Positions 39,004 through 51,845 of a DNA stretch of 64,000 nt are shown here, one piece after another. The translations under genes and the position numbers were made by a program. Under the pieces are notes generated by a model. It was not told the DNA's origin. It searched no databases and saw only the letters and a list, made by a program, of their open reading frames with translations. Origin of the DNA: Trochalopteron elliotii. Lineage: Eukaryota; Chordata; Aves; Passeriformes; Leiothrichidae. Where the stretch lies: NCBI GenBank assembly GCA_024734555.1, contig JANPWX010019780.1, positions 707,305 to 771,304 on the forward strand, in the 5' to 3' direction. Each line of letters begins with the position of its first letter. Position 1 is the first letter of the stretch.

Positions 39004-42000
39004 ATCAGAATTGGGCACTTGAGATTTGGTTAACAAGGGGCTAAATGAAGTCAAAGCCTATTTCTGTCTCACTTGCTGTGGGCACTGTTAGCAGAACAGG
39101 CTGACACGCAGTAGATGTGAGGAATTTGGGTGTGTATAGTCTCTTACTGGGTGGTTCTTCAGCAGATTTCAGAGCTGTCTCTGCCTTTCACATCAATATG
39201 ACCCAGAAAGACGGCCAGGTTAGTTGAGGTCATCATCAAAGCTACAGCCTTCACTGAGGTCTCTTGTTTCCCTAAGGTCATCCTGAACATAAATTCTGCT
39301 TTCTTGAGCAAAGTGCATCAGATTTTATTTTCTTCATGTTTTGTCAAAACTCATTATTGAAAACTTTGTCTACAATAGTGTCACAAGGTTCATAATGACG
39401 AATCAATGAGAAACAGTCTGTGATCTATTGTAGGTAAGGACAATGCAGGAAAGCTGAGTTGCTTTCATCAGTGGCTGCTGTAGAAGAGAATGAATATTTA
39501 AACTCTAAATAATTTCATCAAGGATGACAATTGTCAATCATTATTCTTTTCTGAAGACTGTGCGATTTGCCAAAGGTTTCTGCTTGGCTATTCCAGACTG
39601 ACAATTGCTATGAATGAAATGTGGTCTGAAGTGTCCTGGAACAGTCAGTATTAGTACAATTTTCATATGGCTTTACTAGGTTAGTCTTGCTGTATGAGCG
39701 ACAATCATAATGTTGTGAAGAACCTGAGACACAACACAAAGTCCTGTAGAGGAATTTCCTTATAGCTTTCTCTAAGAGACATTTTAGAAGTCTTATTTTA
39801 GAAAAATATTTCTACTTCTGTCATCTTAGGGTAAAATATTTGTAGAAGAAATTATGTAACATAACAAACAGGCTAAGTATTGAAATTATTCATATTTCCG
39901 TGATGATTAGATTTCAAAAACATATTTTTTCCTTTTGAATCATACACAGAGGTATGTTCCTGCAATGGATTGGATCCTGCAAAGGCTTGCAATCCTGATG
40001 TCTCTTGCAAAGCAAAAAACATTTACTACAATATACTTTTTGTCTCCCTCTAAGACTGAGGGAGTACCTGTCAGAAATGTCTCTTGAAATTTCACCATCC
40101 AGAGATCACCAATTAAAATAAATTGCAGCTGTGTGTACAAAGTTCATAGTGCCTCAGAATTTGGAGCTATTCTTCATGCAAGAGCGTGAGTTATAGGCAA
40201 TGCTGGGTTCTCACATATTTTGCTGGCAGAAACCACCTGCTCAGTCACTTTTACAGTCACCCACCCCTGAGCTACACTTGGAAACTCATTACAGGGTTCA
40301 ACTGTGAATCCACTGACATAGCGTTTTGTGTGCCAAAGTATCAAATCAAAATTTCAGTGCAGACTTAATTAATGCTCAGGCCTTTCTGATAAGTAATAGA
40401 ATAACCTATGTCACAAAGAGTTTCTGAGGAGTGAGATAAAAAACCTGGGATTTTGAAAATATTTCAAGACAGAACCATGCTTTATAAATCCTATGTGAAG
40501 AAAACGCAATGCCAGACAGTGCAGATTAATATTTTTAAGAGTATCTAAAATAATCTGACTTGAATCTAACATCAAACATGCATAAACACAATTTTTATAT
40601 AGTCCTGCCAGCTCTAACTCACGGAGAAAATTTGTTTTTGTGGATTAGCTCCTAAGTAGACAGGAAGGAAATCTCTGTTCTTGTTACAACTGAGAACAGA
40701 AGAAGGAATAGGCTATTTAAGTTATTTCTCTACATATTTCAAGTGTAAAGCTGTTCAAAAGAGGCTGAAATCATGTTCTTAAATTTTTAGAAAGAGATTA
40801 ATAAAAAAAGATTTGCTAGGTAATTGTTTATTTATGGGCTTAAACTCCATCCGCATTCATATATGTGGACTCTTTCAGCCAGAAGGAGTTTGGCAAGAGA
40901 GACAGACAATGCTCATTGATGTTTGCAATATTCTAGGCTGGTATTTTGGGTTAACTAAAGTGAACATGAGGCAGGGAATAGATTGCGGGAAAATGAATTG
41001 TTAAAAATACCACACAGAAATAGGTCAGTACAAGGAGACAGAAGAAAAGAATAGATATACAAAAGAACGATGTGAAGATTTAGGATAGGCTTCAAAAGTA
41101 GATGGGAGCAAGGCACCAGCAGTATTGTTAGAAAAAAAGTTTAATGATATCATTTCTAACAGAAGATCCTATTTTCAGCTATCTGCTGGCTCCTGCTGAC
41201 TCAAGTCTCTTGCCTCTACCCTCCATCTACTCTCAAAGCACCTACTGCAGTGAGGCTGACAGTTAGTGATTTTAATAACTGTGTCATCACTGTAATACAT
41301 GCTGCCAGAAAGATTCTCCTGCACTGATAAATTTCCTTTCTTTCCTAAGTGAATCACTGTTATTGAAGAAATCTGTTTAGGTATTTGTATGGTTTTATTT
41401 GATTTTGTTTATTTGTTTTATTTGGCCATATTTCAATATTTCTACACACTATTTCCCAGGCACTTCACCCTCTGAAATTCATTCATTTTGAGAAGAGGGA
41501 AGGAGTGGAAAAATTTGAAATGAAGTTGTTCTGTTGATCACCTTGAGGCAATTTTAATAATAAATTACTTAGAATGCTATGATTCAGATAGTAATTAGAA
41601 TAAACAAACTAAGCTAATGAAAAGAATTTATCTGTATAAACTCTCTGGAGTACTTAAGGTAACAGTAAACTCTGATTAAAATTATAAAAAAAAGCTTTCT
41701 TACATACAACACTAAATAAAGATAAGATATATTTTAATGAAGAGGGTATTTGAATGTTAGTCAAGGTAGAAAAATCTGGAATTACAACAGCATATGTCTG
41801 ACAGCCTTAATGCCCATATAGTATCCTGAGGACTGGGATACTGGAAAGAAATCTGGGAGAACAAGTTAGCCCTGCTGCTTCAAAGGCTGGATGGTCTTTT
41901 TTCTCCAAGACCAGTCTAGTTAAACGTTTCTATGTAAAACTTAATTGAGTCTCCCTGTGTCTTCTGTGCATACGATACTCTATTAATAAAGAGACTCTGA

Positions 42001-44265
42001 TAATTACTTGCACAGGTGAAAAATAAGCCAGGTGTAGGGCAGGTGCAGACCAGTCCAGGTGGCGTAGTGTGAGCATCATATGCAAGGATTACGGCAGGCT
42101 ATTAGCACTATGTTCACAGTATTCTAACTGTTGCTTTGTAGTTGTTTCTCTTCTTAGTCTTCATGTCAATCACAACCTGCACCTTACATGTTGATTTGTA
42201 CTGCCAGCATCATGAGTTCCCTTAGTGATCTTTGGATATGTAGGGAGCTGATTCTGTGGACCAACAGTTGAAGGATGATCCAGTTTCAACAGTGACTGAC
42301 TAAGAGGTGTGTATGTGTGCTGGGCCATATACACTCTTCTGTTGAGGAATAAACTTCTTTTGGAAAAAAAAAATATAAATTAATATACAACTAGATAATT
42401 TTATAAGATGCATATTAGTGACTGAAGTAAATTTATAATGAGATGTATTTTAAAATATAGCAGCCGAAATCAAGATCAAATATTTTTCAATGTCTTTTTA
42501 ACTAACCCTGTAAGGAAAGCAGTACAATTTCTAAATATTTTTTCTGAAAAAGTTATGCTGCTTAAACAGACAAATATTTCTGTCCTTAGGTTGTAAATAT
42601 TTTAATGCTTTGGTTTATTGTATGAGTGATTCCATGAGTGATTATCAGCTCATTTTCCCATCAATTGTTATTTACTCATCACTCTTTTTCAACTTCATTT
42701 TACTCATCTTAACTACAATTTTTATTACTGAGGCCTCCAGTCTTTGGATTGCCATATTTTTATCAGTGAGTTAGTTTGAATGAAAAAGAGGAAAAATAAG
42801 GTCAATAGGTCTTTGATCTTCATCCAAAATTTAAACAGAATCCATTTATGTTTTAAAATTTCAGGTAGTTAGAGAAATATTTGTTAATTTAACTCTTACT
42901 AAACTTACTGTCTTCTTTTGACACAGATCAAACGTATTGAGTTACATTAGGGGAAACTTCAGATTTATTTCTGATTCAACAGTGCAGATGAAACTGGCAA
43001 AAACTTCATACTGCCACTGATGATTGTGTGCCTCTAACTTACCAGTCCTCTGACCTTCTCTTGGACAAATTTGCAACCTATCCTGTTAAGTCATAGGCAT
43101 ACTTTTTTTCATGTTTGGTAGACTGGTTTTTCATGTTCAGTGACTGGTTTATGGTTCAACTTCACAGTGAGATGAATAAGTAGTTCTATATCCTGCAAAA
43201 ATGATTCAAACCCATTTGTTCTACTTAGTATCATCTAAGTGGCTAGGCTTGTGTGCTCCCTCTCCTCATTTCCAGTTTTCATTGTTGAAGCCAGAATAGA
43301 AGGATAGATGGACCAACCAGTCTGACCCTACAGGGCAGCAATTTTTCACCTCTTTTGAGGCATTGTGATTGGAGAGAAGAGAGTGATAGGAATCACTACA
43401 AGTCTACAAAGAATAATTTCTGAGAAACAGTGGTGTAGCTGGTGTTGCATCACTCACAGAAATGAAAGCAGAGCAAAGAAGGGAAAATACAGCAATAATC
43501 TTCACATATGTACCTGGCTACAGCCAAGGAAAGGAATAATCTCTTCATGATGACTGTATTAGCTAGGAAAGAAATATTATGCTTATGTTTTCGTGAAAAC
43601 AGTGAGGTCTTGGTATCAGGTAATTCATACTAGTAAAACAGGTTTGCTGAGAGAGCTGAATAATATCAGCCATTGCAGAGTAGTTTAGAACAGGGAATGT
43701 AAAAATACAACAGGAACAACACAGGCATAGCATTAGCTATGTCTAGGGGGTTAGAGGTGTAGAGTAGTTAGCTGTCCTTAGTTCAGATGTTCTTTTGTGG
43801 TTTTGTGAATTTAGGAAGATCAAATGCTTCTTCCAAAAAGAATGCAGGCTTACAATGTAATTACTAGGGTAATGTAAAGAGATTTGGGATGTTGTCTCAG
43901 CCCTGCACTATGCTGAGATAACAAGTATCAAGAACAGAGAAGCTAAAAGAAAAAAGAGTCATTACTCAGTTAAATAAGCAACAAGCAAACTACTCTTGGT
44001 GCTGGAAACAGCTGCATTTTCCATTAAATGCAAAGTGTTGACATGCAGTAGCAGTTATTTCATCTACTATTTGAAATAGTTTCAGGTCTCCGGCGTTTCT
44101 GCAGTAGAGTTGCACCTCAGGCCAATGGAGCCTGAGTTGCATTGAGGCCAGTGGAGCAAGCTAAGATGGAGGTTCTGTGTTTTGACTGCTTTTAGCTGCC
44201 TGGGTGGGCTCAGCAGCTCAGATATCTCCATGTAAGTGATTTCTTCATCACTGAAGTGTAGGGGA
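39004..44265. other. Non-coding stretch, no gene identified
   Basis: About 5 kb of AT-rich unique DNA. The one item that stands out is an AATAAA (42348-42353) followed ten bases later by a run of ten A (42364-42373), the layout of a polyadenylated retrocopy 3' end. No parent transcript is recognisable upstream. Confidence 0.55.
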
Positions 44266-44810
44266 TGTACTGGATCTGGCTAGGGTAAAGTTAATTTTGT
44301 CTGTTGGGTCCTTTATGCTGCTGTGGTTCGGATTTTTGACTGATGACGCACCAGTGCTTTGGCTGTTGCTGAACTGTACTTGCACACTGTGAAGGCCTTT
44401 TCCTTTTCTCACTCTGACAGTAGACCACGGGTGGGGAAGAGGCTGGGAGCAGACACGGACTGACAATTGACCCAAACTGTCCAAAGGTGTATTCCATGCT
44501 GTATGACATCATGCTCAGCAAAAGAAGTTGGCGGGAGCAGGAGAATTTTCCAAGGTAGCTGTTGCTCAGGGACAGGTTGGGCTTGTGGGAGTTTGTAAGT
44601 GATTGCATCTACATCACTTGCTTGGTTTTTTTCCTCTTCCTTAACTCATTAAGCTGCATTGATTTCAACTCACATATTTATCTCATTTTTGCTATTCATA
44701 TTCTTTCCCCAATCCTGCTGGGTGCATGGAAGGGTAGTGGAGAGTAAATGAGTGTTTGAGTGATTGCTTAGTTGCAGGACAGGCTCAAGCTGGCATGGGA
44801 GGGACGGACA
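44266..44810 (+). mobile_element. Old ERVL-like solo LTR
   Basis: A roughly 545-base LTR in plus orientation, recognised from memory of a common avian LTR family. It begins TGTACTGGATCTGGC and has a conserved 'gacccaaactgtccaaagg' block (about 44469-44487) and a 'tatgacatcatgctcag' block (44502-44518). A late section around 44700-44800 carries 'ccaatcctgctgggtgcat', and it closes near an ACA at 44808-44810. Related copies carry a TATAAA just after the ATGCTCAG block; here that position reads CAAAAGAAG, so the promoter appears broken. No retroviral internal sequence lies on either side and no target-site duplication could be found, so the ends, especially the right one, are approximate. Assignment to ERVL is by resemblance. 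Confidence 0.8.
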
Positions 44811-46634
44811 CAATCTAGCTCAGGGGTGATGTGGACCCTGAGCTGGGCCAATGCTGCTAAGAGCTGAGTGATGTGTGCCAACACAAAATACATTTATCTT
44901 CTCAGATGAAATACGGGTGGAAAACAGTTTGACTGCCTAGTCTCTGCACTGCAGTAGGCAATGGGGATCCATCCTTGAACATGTTTTTCTAATCAAAGTC
45001 AAGAAAGAATTTTTTTTCAAAACCCTTGATAATATCTACTTTACTGTGGTAAAAAAAAAAGAAAGAAAACCAATCTCATGATCCTCCCCTGAAAACCCAA
45101 ACCTATGCCATACAACTCTGATAAAAATTTTGAATACATACGCTGTTTGAGTGGCCTGTCCAAATTAAAGTTTATATGACTCTGAGTCAGTTGAGCTAAA
45201 GATAGAAGTGTTGCATCTTGGGGAGAAGACAATTTATCTTCCTGTCTGAGAAGGGCCATGAACATCTGAGGGCTGAAAACATATTCCCATATATTATGAA
45301 ACACTAATTGCTTGTCTAAGAAGATGTGTTTTATTTCTGTTCCAGCTCTACACAGCAGAGAGTGTTAGAGTGATCAGTGGAGCCATTCCCACTAGGAACT
45401 GTTGATTTGGGTTTGTTATTCTATTTGAAACCTTATACAATGTCAGAATGACCCTGAACAGCGTGTACTAGCAGGTGTTTGTGTAAGATTGCATCAAATG
45501 AACATAAACACTGTGAAATTTCTGAATAATTACTGCCTAAATGAATAAACTCCCTGTTTGAATTGGTTCTCACAGTTAGAGTGGAAAGAAAACTTCAGGG
45601 AGCATCAGGAGAAAGCACAAAATCAGCTCTTAACACCACAAAATGTGCACAAAAATCTTTCTCGTGTTTTCCAAACATGCTGATGAGTCACTGAAGATAT
45701 TGCCATTTCCAAATTCATTTTCCTGGATGCAAAGGGCTCTACCTTCAGTTTCTTCCAAGGAGTTAGCATCCCAGAATATGACCAAAATTTCAGATAGGTG
45801 AGACACTCTGTCTGCTGCATGGCCTCCCCCACAAAGAGAGATGAGTAATTATAAGAAGTTCATAACTTCTTTTACAGAGAAAGATCCTTCCCTTCTGAGC
45901 AGAAAACACATAAATGTGCACCAGATCAGAAGTTTATGAGAGGAAATAATGAGATATAACTTCATTCTTATACTCCAGCCACATAGGAACACCAGTGTTT
46001 TCAGTTGGTTTTATTCATTGTTTAAAAATGTTCACAACTTGACAGAACTAAGAGACATAGATATATATATAGATAAAAGCTTTTTTGGTTAATATACAAA
46101 ATTCTTCATAGCCCAAGACCCTGTCTTTGGAACTATCAAAGAACTCAGTAATTTTCAGCAGTGAAATAAAAGTCAACTCATAGAAAATGTTTATGTGGAG
46201 GATGTGGAGCAACAACAGGTGAAGAACTGAAAACTGTTTTTCGTTCCAAACAGATGGGGTAAAAATGTTTTCTCTAGTAAGGCCATTGTTATCCTGGAGT
46301 TTACACTTGATGCTCCAAACTAACTACGACCACACGCATGAAACTCGTTATAAACATGATGATAACTGTTTTACTGTTTCAGACTTTGTTCAGGTTATGG
46401 TGGCACTGAGGGGTGAGCACGACCTGGTAGCTAGAGTCCCTCCCAGAACTCATAGCCAGGGGGCAGGGTAGGCCGGAGGCAGAATTTTTCAGGATGTTTC
46501 TGTGGAGAAGAAAGAAACCCCAAACCATTGTGCAGGTGGAAGGGAGTGCAGTCATAAAATGAAGGACTTGAGGGTAGTCTGTATTCGTCACATTATAGAT
46601 ACATGTTTTACCTACCAACCTTTGTTCAGCTTTG

Positions 46635-46656
46635 TCCACCAGCTTGTGCTGGTGGA
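46635..46656. repeat. Perfect 9-bp hairpin
   Basis: TCCACCAGC (46635-46643) and GCTGGTGGA (46648-46656) pair perfectly around a TTGT loop. The stem is GC-rich for this window. Confidence 0.8.
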
Positions 46657-47679
46657 GGAAAACATGTGCTCCTTCTGCACCTCATCTGTGCTCACTTTGG
46701 TCAGTTTAAACATGCAATTGTCATCAGAGAATGCAGCCTGCAGGATACCTGGTCCATAGTGTTTGGAAAGGCAGAAACCCTATTGTTGTATACTGCCAGC
46801 TTCTTAGCCAATATTCTTGTGGCTTCTTGTTATTAGAAATATCTGCTTTCTGTCTCTAATTAATTGCTTTCTTTTATATTCCTGTGTCAATACAGGTTTT
46901 TTGTTAGGGTTCCTCCCTTTCCTCAAGTGAATTTTTATTCAAAAATATGTTAAGAGGACTAGAGAGGCCATTTGTTCAAAGATCCTGCAACATGTTGATG
47001 TTTTGGATTGTAAATAAGAACTTTGAAATAAAATGTAATTAGTTAATCTTTTTATGGAAGTATTTGTTTAAGTCCTCTGACATTAACTCCCATATGGTAA
47101 CTGCATTATGGATTTCTTATGATTCATGATTTATAATTAAGCTCCTATCTTGAAAAATACTGTATGGTTATTTTGTTGTCTGTGTGAAATACTCATTTAT
47201 CCAGCTTTTAGCCAAGAGAAAATACCTGAGTGTAGCAGGTAGGTGGGGTGTTGCAGGAGTGAGATCTCAAAGGGATATCTTTGGAAAAGTGCCATTATTG
47301 TCTTGTTTCACATACTTTACTACAGTGAAAAGCAAAAAAATCTTATCTGTCTTGGTATGTGGCACACTTAAAAACTGGAGATATCTCATTATGGAATCTG
47401 AAAAGGGATATGTGGGGTGTGTTGAACATCCCCTGTGGATGGGTAGCTGAAACAGGGGATTACTGAAGCTTCATCACATCACTGATAACTGTGCAGGGCA
47501 GGAATAGTGGGCACAGCTGTGATGACAGCAAATTTACACTGCTGAAATCTTATCCTTCTTAGTGGTGCAGGGGGAAAGTGGTTGCACACAGAAATTTATC
47601 TGAAATTTCCCAGAGACAAGCCAGTGTGTTTCCAAATAATTTTTCCTTAGAAAAGTCCAGCACAGGGACAAAGCTTTAG

Positions 47680-47684
47680 GAAAC
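47680..47684. repeat. Target-site duplication, left copy
   Basis: GAAAC immediately before the TG end of the solo LTR; the identical GAAAC follows its CA end at 48358-48362. Five bases is the duplication length typical of ERVL-type and some gammaretrovirus-like integrases. Confidence 0.9.
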
Positions 47685-47814
47685 TGTCTTGGTTTAGGGC
47701 AAATTTGGGAGGAAATTTCCGAATGGGGTTCCTCTGAAGAGCAAATCCAAACAGCCCCTCCCCCCAGCCGGTCTGGGGAAATAACTCCCTCAGAGAAGAG
47801 TGGAAAAAGCCTTA

Positions 47815-47820
47815 TTTATT
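47815..47820 (-). promoter_or_regulatory. LTR polyadenylation signal
   Basis: AATAAA on the minus strand, about 130 bases before the 3' end of the minus-strand LTR, the usual place for the signal that defines the R/U5 boundary. Whether it is still used is unknown. Confidence 0.7.
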
Positions 47821-47853
47821 TAACAAACAAAATGCCCACAAGCATAAAGAATG

Positions 47854-47881
47854 AATAATAATAATAACAATAATAATAATA
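47854..47881 (+). repeat. AAT trinucleotide microsatellite
   Basis: About nine AAT-type units with one AAC interruption, lying inside the minus-strand LTR. Its position just upstream (in LTR sense) of the AATAAA suggests it grew from an A/T-rich stretch of the element. Confidence 0.85.
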
Positions 47882-48357
47882 TGAAACAATAAAACCTCTC
47901 ACTGCTCCGAAGAGAGATGGCAAAACTGAGAGTCCGTGCCAGGAGTCTGTTTATCAGTCCCTTCAGTGCTGAAAAATGCCGAGTCCCGGCTCGGTGGGCC
48001 ACGGGTGCAAGATCCCGGTGCTCCTCTGGTTTTTTCAGTCCAGAGCAGATTTAAACAATCTCAAAGAAAAATAAAATAATAAAAAAAAACAGTCCAGGAA
48101 AGCTTCTTTGCCTCAGCTAGCTAGACTAACAAAGGGGAAAAAAAAACTCTCTCTGGCTGCCCTCCGTGCATCCGACGAAGGAGAGGAAAAAAAACCACAC
48201 AGTCCCAAGGACGAGAGCAGATTCCGAGGAGTGAGTTTGTTTCTCAAAACAAACTGCGCGCTTCTTCTTTCCCTGCTCACTCTCAGAACCAGTCTTAAAG
48301 GTACAGAACACAGAACAGACGATGTGGGGATACAGGCATCATAGTCACCCTAGGACA

Positions 48358-48362
48358 GAAAC
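48358..48362. repeat. Target-site duplication, right copy
   Basis: GAAAC directly after the CA end of the LTR, identical to 47680-47684. Its perfection supports both the LTR boundaries and a young insertion age. Confidence 0.9.
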
Positions 48363-51300
48363 CCATAATATGGACCATAAATAGTTTATTGGTAGACTTT
48401 GACCTACCCAATCATCTGGTTCTTGTGTAAAACTTCTATAATTCCAGAGGGAAAAGGTGTCATTGCTACAAGTAGCCTCTTGCTACATAAAAAAAATATT
48501 TTAGTTTGAGTCTGCACATTTCATACACCTTGATTTATGACAAATGACATCCAAGGGATTATCTTCCTTTACGTACTTATAAAGGAGCAGGAGACCATTC
48601 TGCACTTTAAAAATCTCCTTTCTCCCAAGTCTCAAAATATAGGCAAAATAAATACAGGCAAAACGAACTTTATTTTTTCCCCACTGCTTTCCTGCTCATG
48701 AAGTTCTTTCTTGTATCTCATGGGAAAGGAGTATTTCTCATAGGCAGTTTTTGAATCAGTAAAATCTTGCTACCAGTAAGTCACCATATGGTCAAGGTTT
48801 AAACACTTTAAAATGTAATGAAACAATGTGTAGGGTTCTAATGCCTTGAAAATTGCTGTACCTTCATTTTTTTCCCATTGTGTTTTTAGTTTCTGGTTCC
48901 ATTCCCTCATTTTTAGGTACCTTAGGGTTCTGCAATCATTCAGATCATTAACTTTTGGCATTTGCAAATTGATTTTATTACCTAGCTGACAACCATGTGG
49001 TTGATTTTTTAAGTGCTTCCTAAACTTCAGTGTGCTTTGATATTTTCAAGAAGATATATAATAGGATATTTTTTCAGCATCACTGCAGTTAAGAAGGGAT
49101 TTATATTATTAATGAGTAGCTTAAAATAATATTTAGAAACATAACACCAAAATAATACTGTTCATCAGGGCTTATCATTTATAATGAGGACAGCTGTGAC
49201 AACATAAGATTTTATGGCTGAGATAAAGATGAGTCTTTGGTATGAATGTGGAGGTATGAATGTGTGAGCCTTTTGCATGAAAAAATTGCTATTTGCGAAT
49301 TAGGTGAATACAGAAGGCCAGGTAGTACAGAGTTGAGATGCATGGTAGGCAATATGCTGACCTCCATTTTGGTTTATCTGCCATCAGGGTTAGCCCCTGG
49401 CAGCCAGGGATGAGAGAAATAGAAATGACAGCTGGGAACTGAGCACAGGGTGCACTCCTTGCCATTTTGCCCAAAGAAAAATGTGTCCAGAAACTGCCTT
49501 GATCTCATATTGTAAATTGATCTCCCATCCAGGAATCCACCGCTACCCCAAATTAGAAGTAAATAGGATTTGACCAGATCTGAGGGTGCACTGGGAGCAG
49601 TGCTGGGCTGTGACAATTTGCCTCCCTTTTTCTTTCCCAGGTGTGTTTGTTTAACAAGCAATCTGCTCAGCTCACAGTCCCAACAGCTGCCCAGCAGTTA
49701 TGGTAAGGGGAATCCAAGTCTGCTGTCCTTTGCTTACATTTGAGAGCAACTATCACAACTCAGGGGCCTCTTTCTGATGTAATATGGTCATTTTCTAATG
49801 AAACCAGCTTTGTTTTCCTTTTGTTCTGACACTACTAGCTTTTCTTGGGAAGTGCTAAACTCTTCGCTTTGCCTCAGCCTTCACAAGTTCTTGCTGTCTT
49901 GAGAGATTAGATATACTTTGGACAATGATAGTCTCAAAGTGCCAGTTTGCAGAACAACTAGCCAGAAGTAGATGAGACACTGCCAATGAGCCTTCAGTGC
50001 CTGAATTTTCATTGTGAGGGCACTTTTTACTCTGTGTTTCAGGAAAAGTGCAGAACAGAGCTTTTTCTGTGTCATCCTTTATTTTACATGTTGCCCCGAT
50101 CTCCTTTAATCACCCTCCCCCCATACAAACTGCTGCTTGTCTCTAACAACCCCTCAACATACATCAAATGTGTTGCACTTCCATGAATACTTATGAATAT
50201 AAGTATTTATTTTTTTCCATCTTGTTTTTTTTAGGTAGAACACGGCACATTAGGAAATCCAATGTATATAAAGATGACTTATTGTGAGTTTTTCAAATTA
50301 CATTTATTTGTAATCAGTTTGGCTGTGTTTAGCATTATAGCTGGCAGACCACAATGTAAATAGAAGAAAAACAGAAACAGAAGTTTCAGGTGTACATCCA
50401 TAAAAATGAAAACACTTAAACCCTTGGATGTTTTAATGCACAGCTTGCATCAAAGTCAGATCACCAAGTTATATTAGTAACTTTTAACTTTTACACAGGG
50501 TCACCAGGGACAGGAAGGTCGTTTTTCTTTACACTAAAAAATGTATGAAAAGGTACAAAAATATTATATAACCATGTCTCTTTGACAGAACAGTAACAAG
50601 TGACATTAATGGGAAGAAAGGTGTCTGCCTCCTCAGAAAGTAAGGTCAGCTGTGGTTATTTGCCTAAATTTAGATACAACAGGGGACTTACTCAGATATG
50701 CAATACTGCATACTCTCACCGTGTTTACTACATGTGCTTCAGTGAGCTGAATGGAGAAAATAATCTTGAACCTTTTTATCAGAGTATTTTCTTGCAGTTT
50801 ACTCAAACAGCCTGTCATATTTTCTTTAGGTGAAGAAGACTAACCATTTTCCTATCTCTCCCTGTTGTGAATTGAACTAATGATGGCACCTAAACCATCA
50901 CTTACAAATGGGGCAGCCCAAGTAGAAACTTGTTACGGTCCAGACTTACCAGCAGACATCACTGCCATGGTCAGACTTACAAGAGGTGAAATTCAGTCTG
51001 CATCAAGGCCTAAAGTTTGTGACGACAGCAAAATGGGCCAGCAGCAGAAGTGTTGCAGACAAACCATGGTCTCAGAGGGACATTTTGGGTGGCCACCAAC
51101 AGAAGACAGAGCTTGACAGAGCTCATCTATTGCTCTCATTAATGCCAGAGAAGTGTTTCACTTTAGAAAGAGATGTTTTTCTCTGCTGAGTTAATATTCA
51201 AAGCACTGGCAGCTTAAGGAGCATGGCCTATTTTACTGACAACAGCTATTTATTATGGACTGGCCAGTGGGTGCAAATAAATGGTGTAAGGTTGAATCAG

Positions 51301-51759
51301 AAACAGTGAGTCCACTCCAATCCATGTCAGACATCTACAGATGAAACAAACTCATACTAATTGTGCCCCATGGAGGCCCTGTAGAGTGCAGGATTAATGT
51401 GATTAATGGTCTTTGGTATATAATAACTGGAGCAGATGAAGGATGAAATATGGTTGATTGTTTAAATTGTTCAGAAATGAGAAAGATCAGCCCAAGGTCA
51501 AATGTGAGACAAACAGAAAGAGAATTAAGCACCATTTGACAAAAGCTGTCCTGACTTCTTGAAAGCTAGTGTGTCAATTAGCAGGTACTATGTGTTCATC
51601 TCTTAGAAAATACAATGGGAAGTTATAATAATAGCCTCAATAGAGTGACTTCAGGAAAGTATATCCCATGGAGAAGATGGATGAATTCAAAGGGTAAATA
51701 ACATTTCTTATGAAAACAAAATCCCATAGTCCTGATTATAGTTATTGTTCTAATTGATG

Positions 51760-51845
51760 AGAAAAAATTAAAAAAAAAAAAAAGAAAGAAAAAATATTAA
51801 AAAAGAAAGGAAAAAAGAAAAAGGAAACCAAAAAAAAGAAATTGA
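51760..51845 (+). repeat. A-rich low-complexity tract
   Basis: About 85 bases made almost only of A with scattered G, T and C. It could be an expanded and decayed poly(A) tail. No retroposed body is recognisable on its left, so the origin is open. Confidence 0.9.

Larger units (their letters stand above)
44811..47684. other. Non-coding DNA between two LTRs
   Basis: The 2.9 kb between the two LTRs contains no gag, pol or env-like reading frame, and the LTRs are of different families and opposite orientation, so this is not a provirus interior. A short AT dinucleotide run (about 46062-46073) and a 9-bp hairpin (46635-46656) are present. Confidence 0.7.
47685..48357 (-). mobile_element. Well-preserved solo ERV LTR
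   Basis: A 673-base LTR in minus orientation, bounded exactly by TG (47685) and CA (48357). Its ends form the expected short inverted repeat (TGTCTTGG against CTAGGACA), and perfect GAAAC duplications flank it on both sides. Read on the minus strand it has a CTTTAAGA TATA-like box near its 5' side, a polyadenylation signal AATAAA (47820-47815) and a short U5. There is no internal retroviral sequence, so it is a solo LTR left by recombination between the two LTRs of a provirus. It is rich in CpG compared with its surroundings, for example around 47973-48022 and 48166-48229. Because methylated CpG decays quickly, this points to a fairly recent insertion. It resembles passerine LTRs. The five-base duplication favours an ERVL or ERV1-type integrase over ERVK (six bases). 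Confidence 0.93.

Noticed and set aside
44261..44815. Target-site duplication for the LTR at 44266-44810
   Set aside because: The bases before (GGGGA) and after (CAATC) do not match, and shifting the right end by a few bases did not help.
44266..48357. The two LTRs as ends of one provirus
   Set aside because: They are different families in opposite orientation with no retroviral reading frame between them, and the right-hand LTR has its own target duplication.
50880..51116. 78-codon frame starting MAPKPSLTNG as a short gene
   Set aside because: Reasonable composition but no recognisable similarity, no splice or promoter context and an overlapping frame of similar length.
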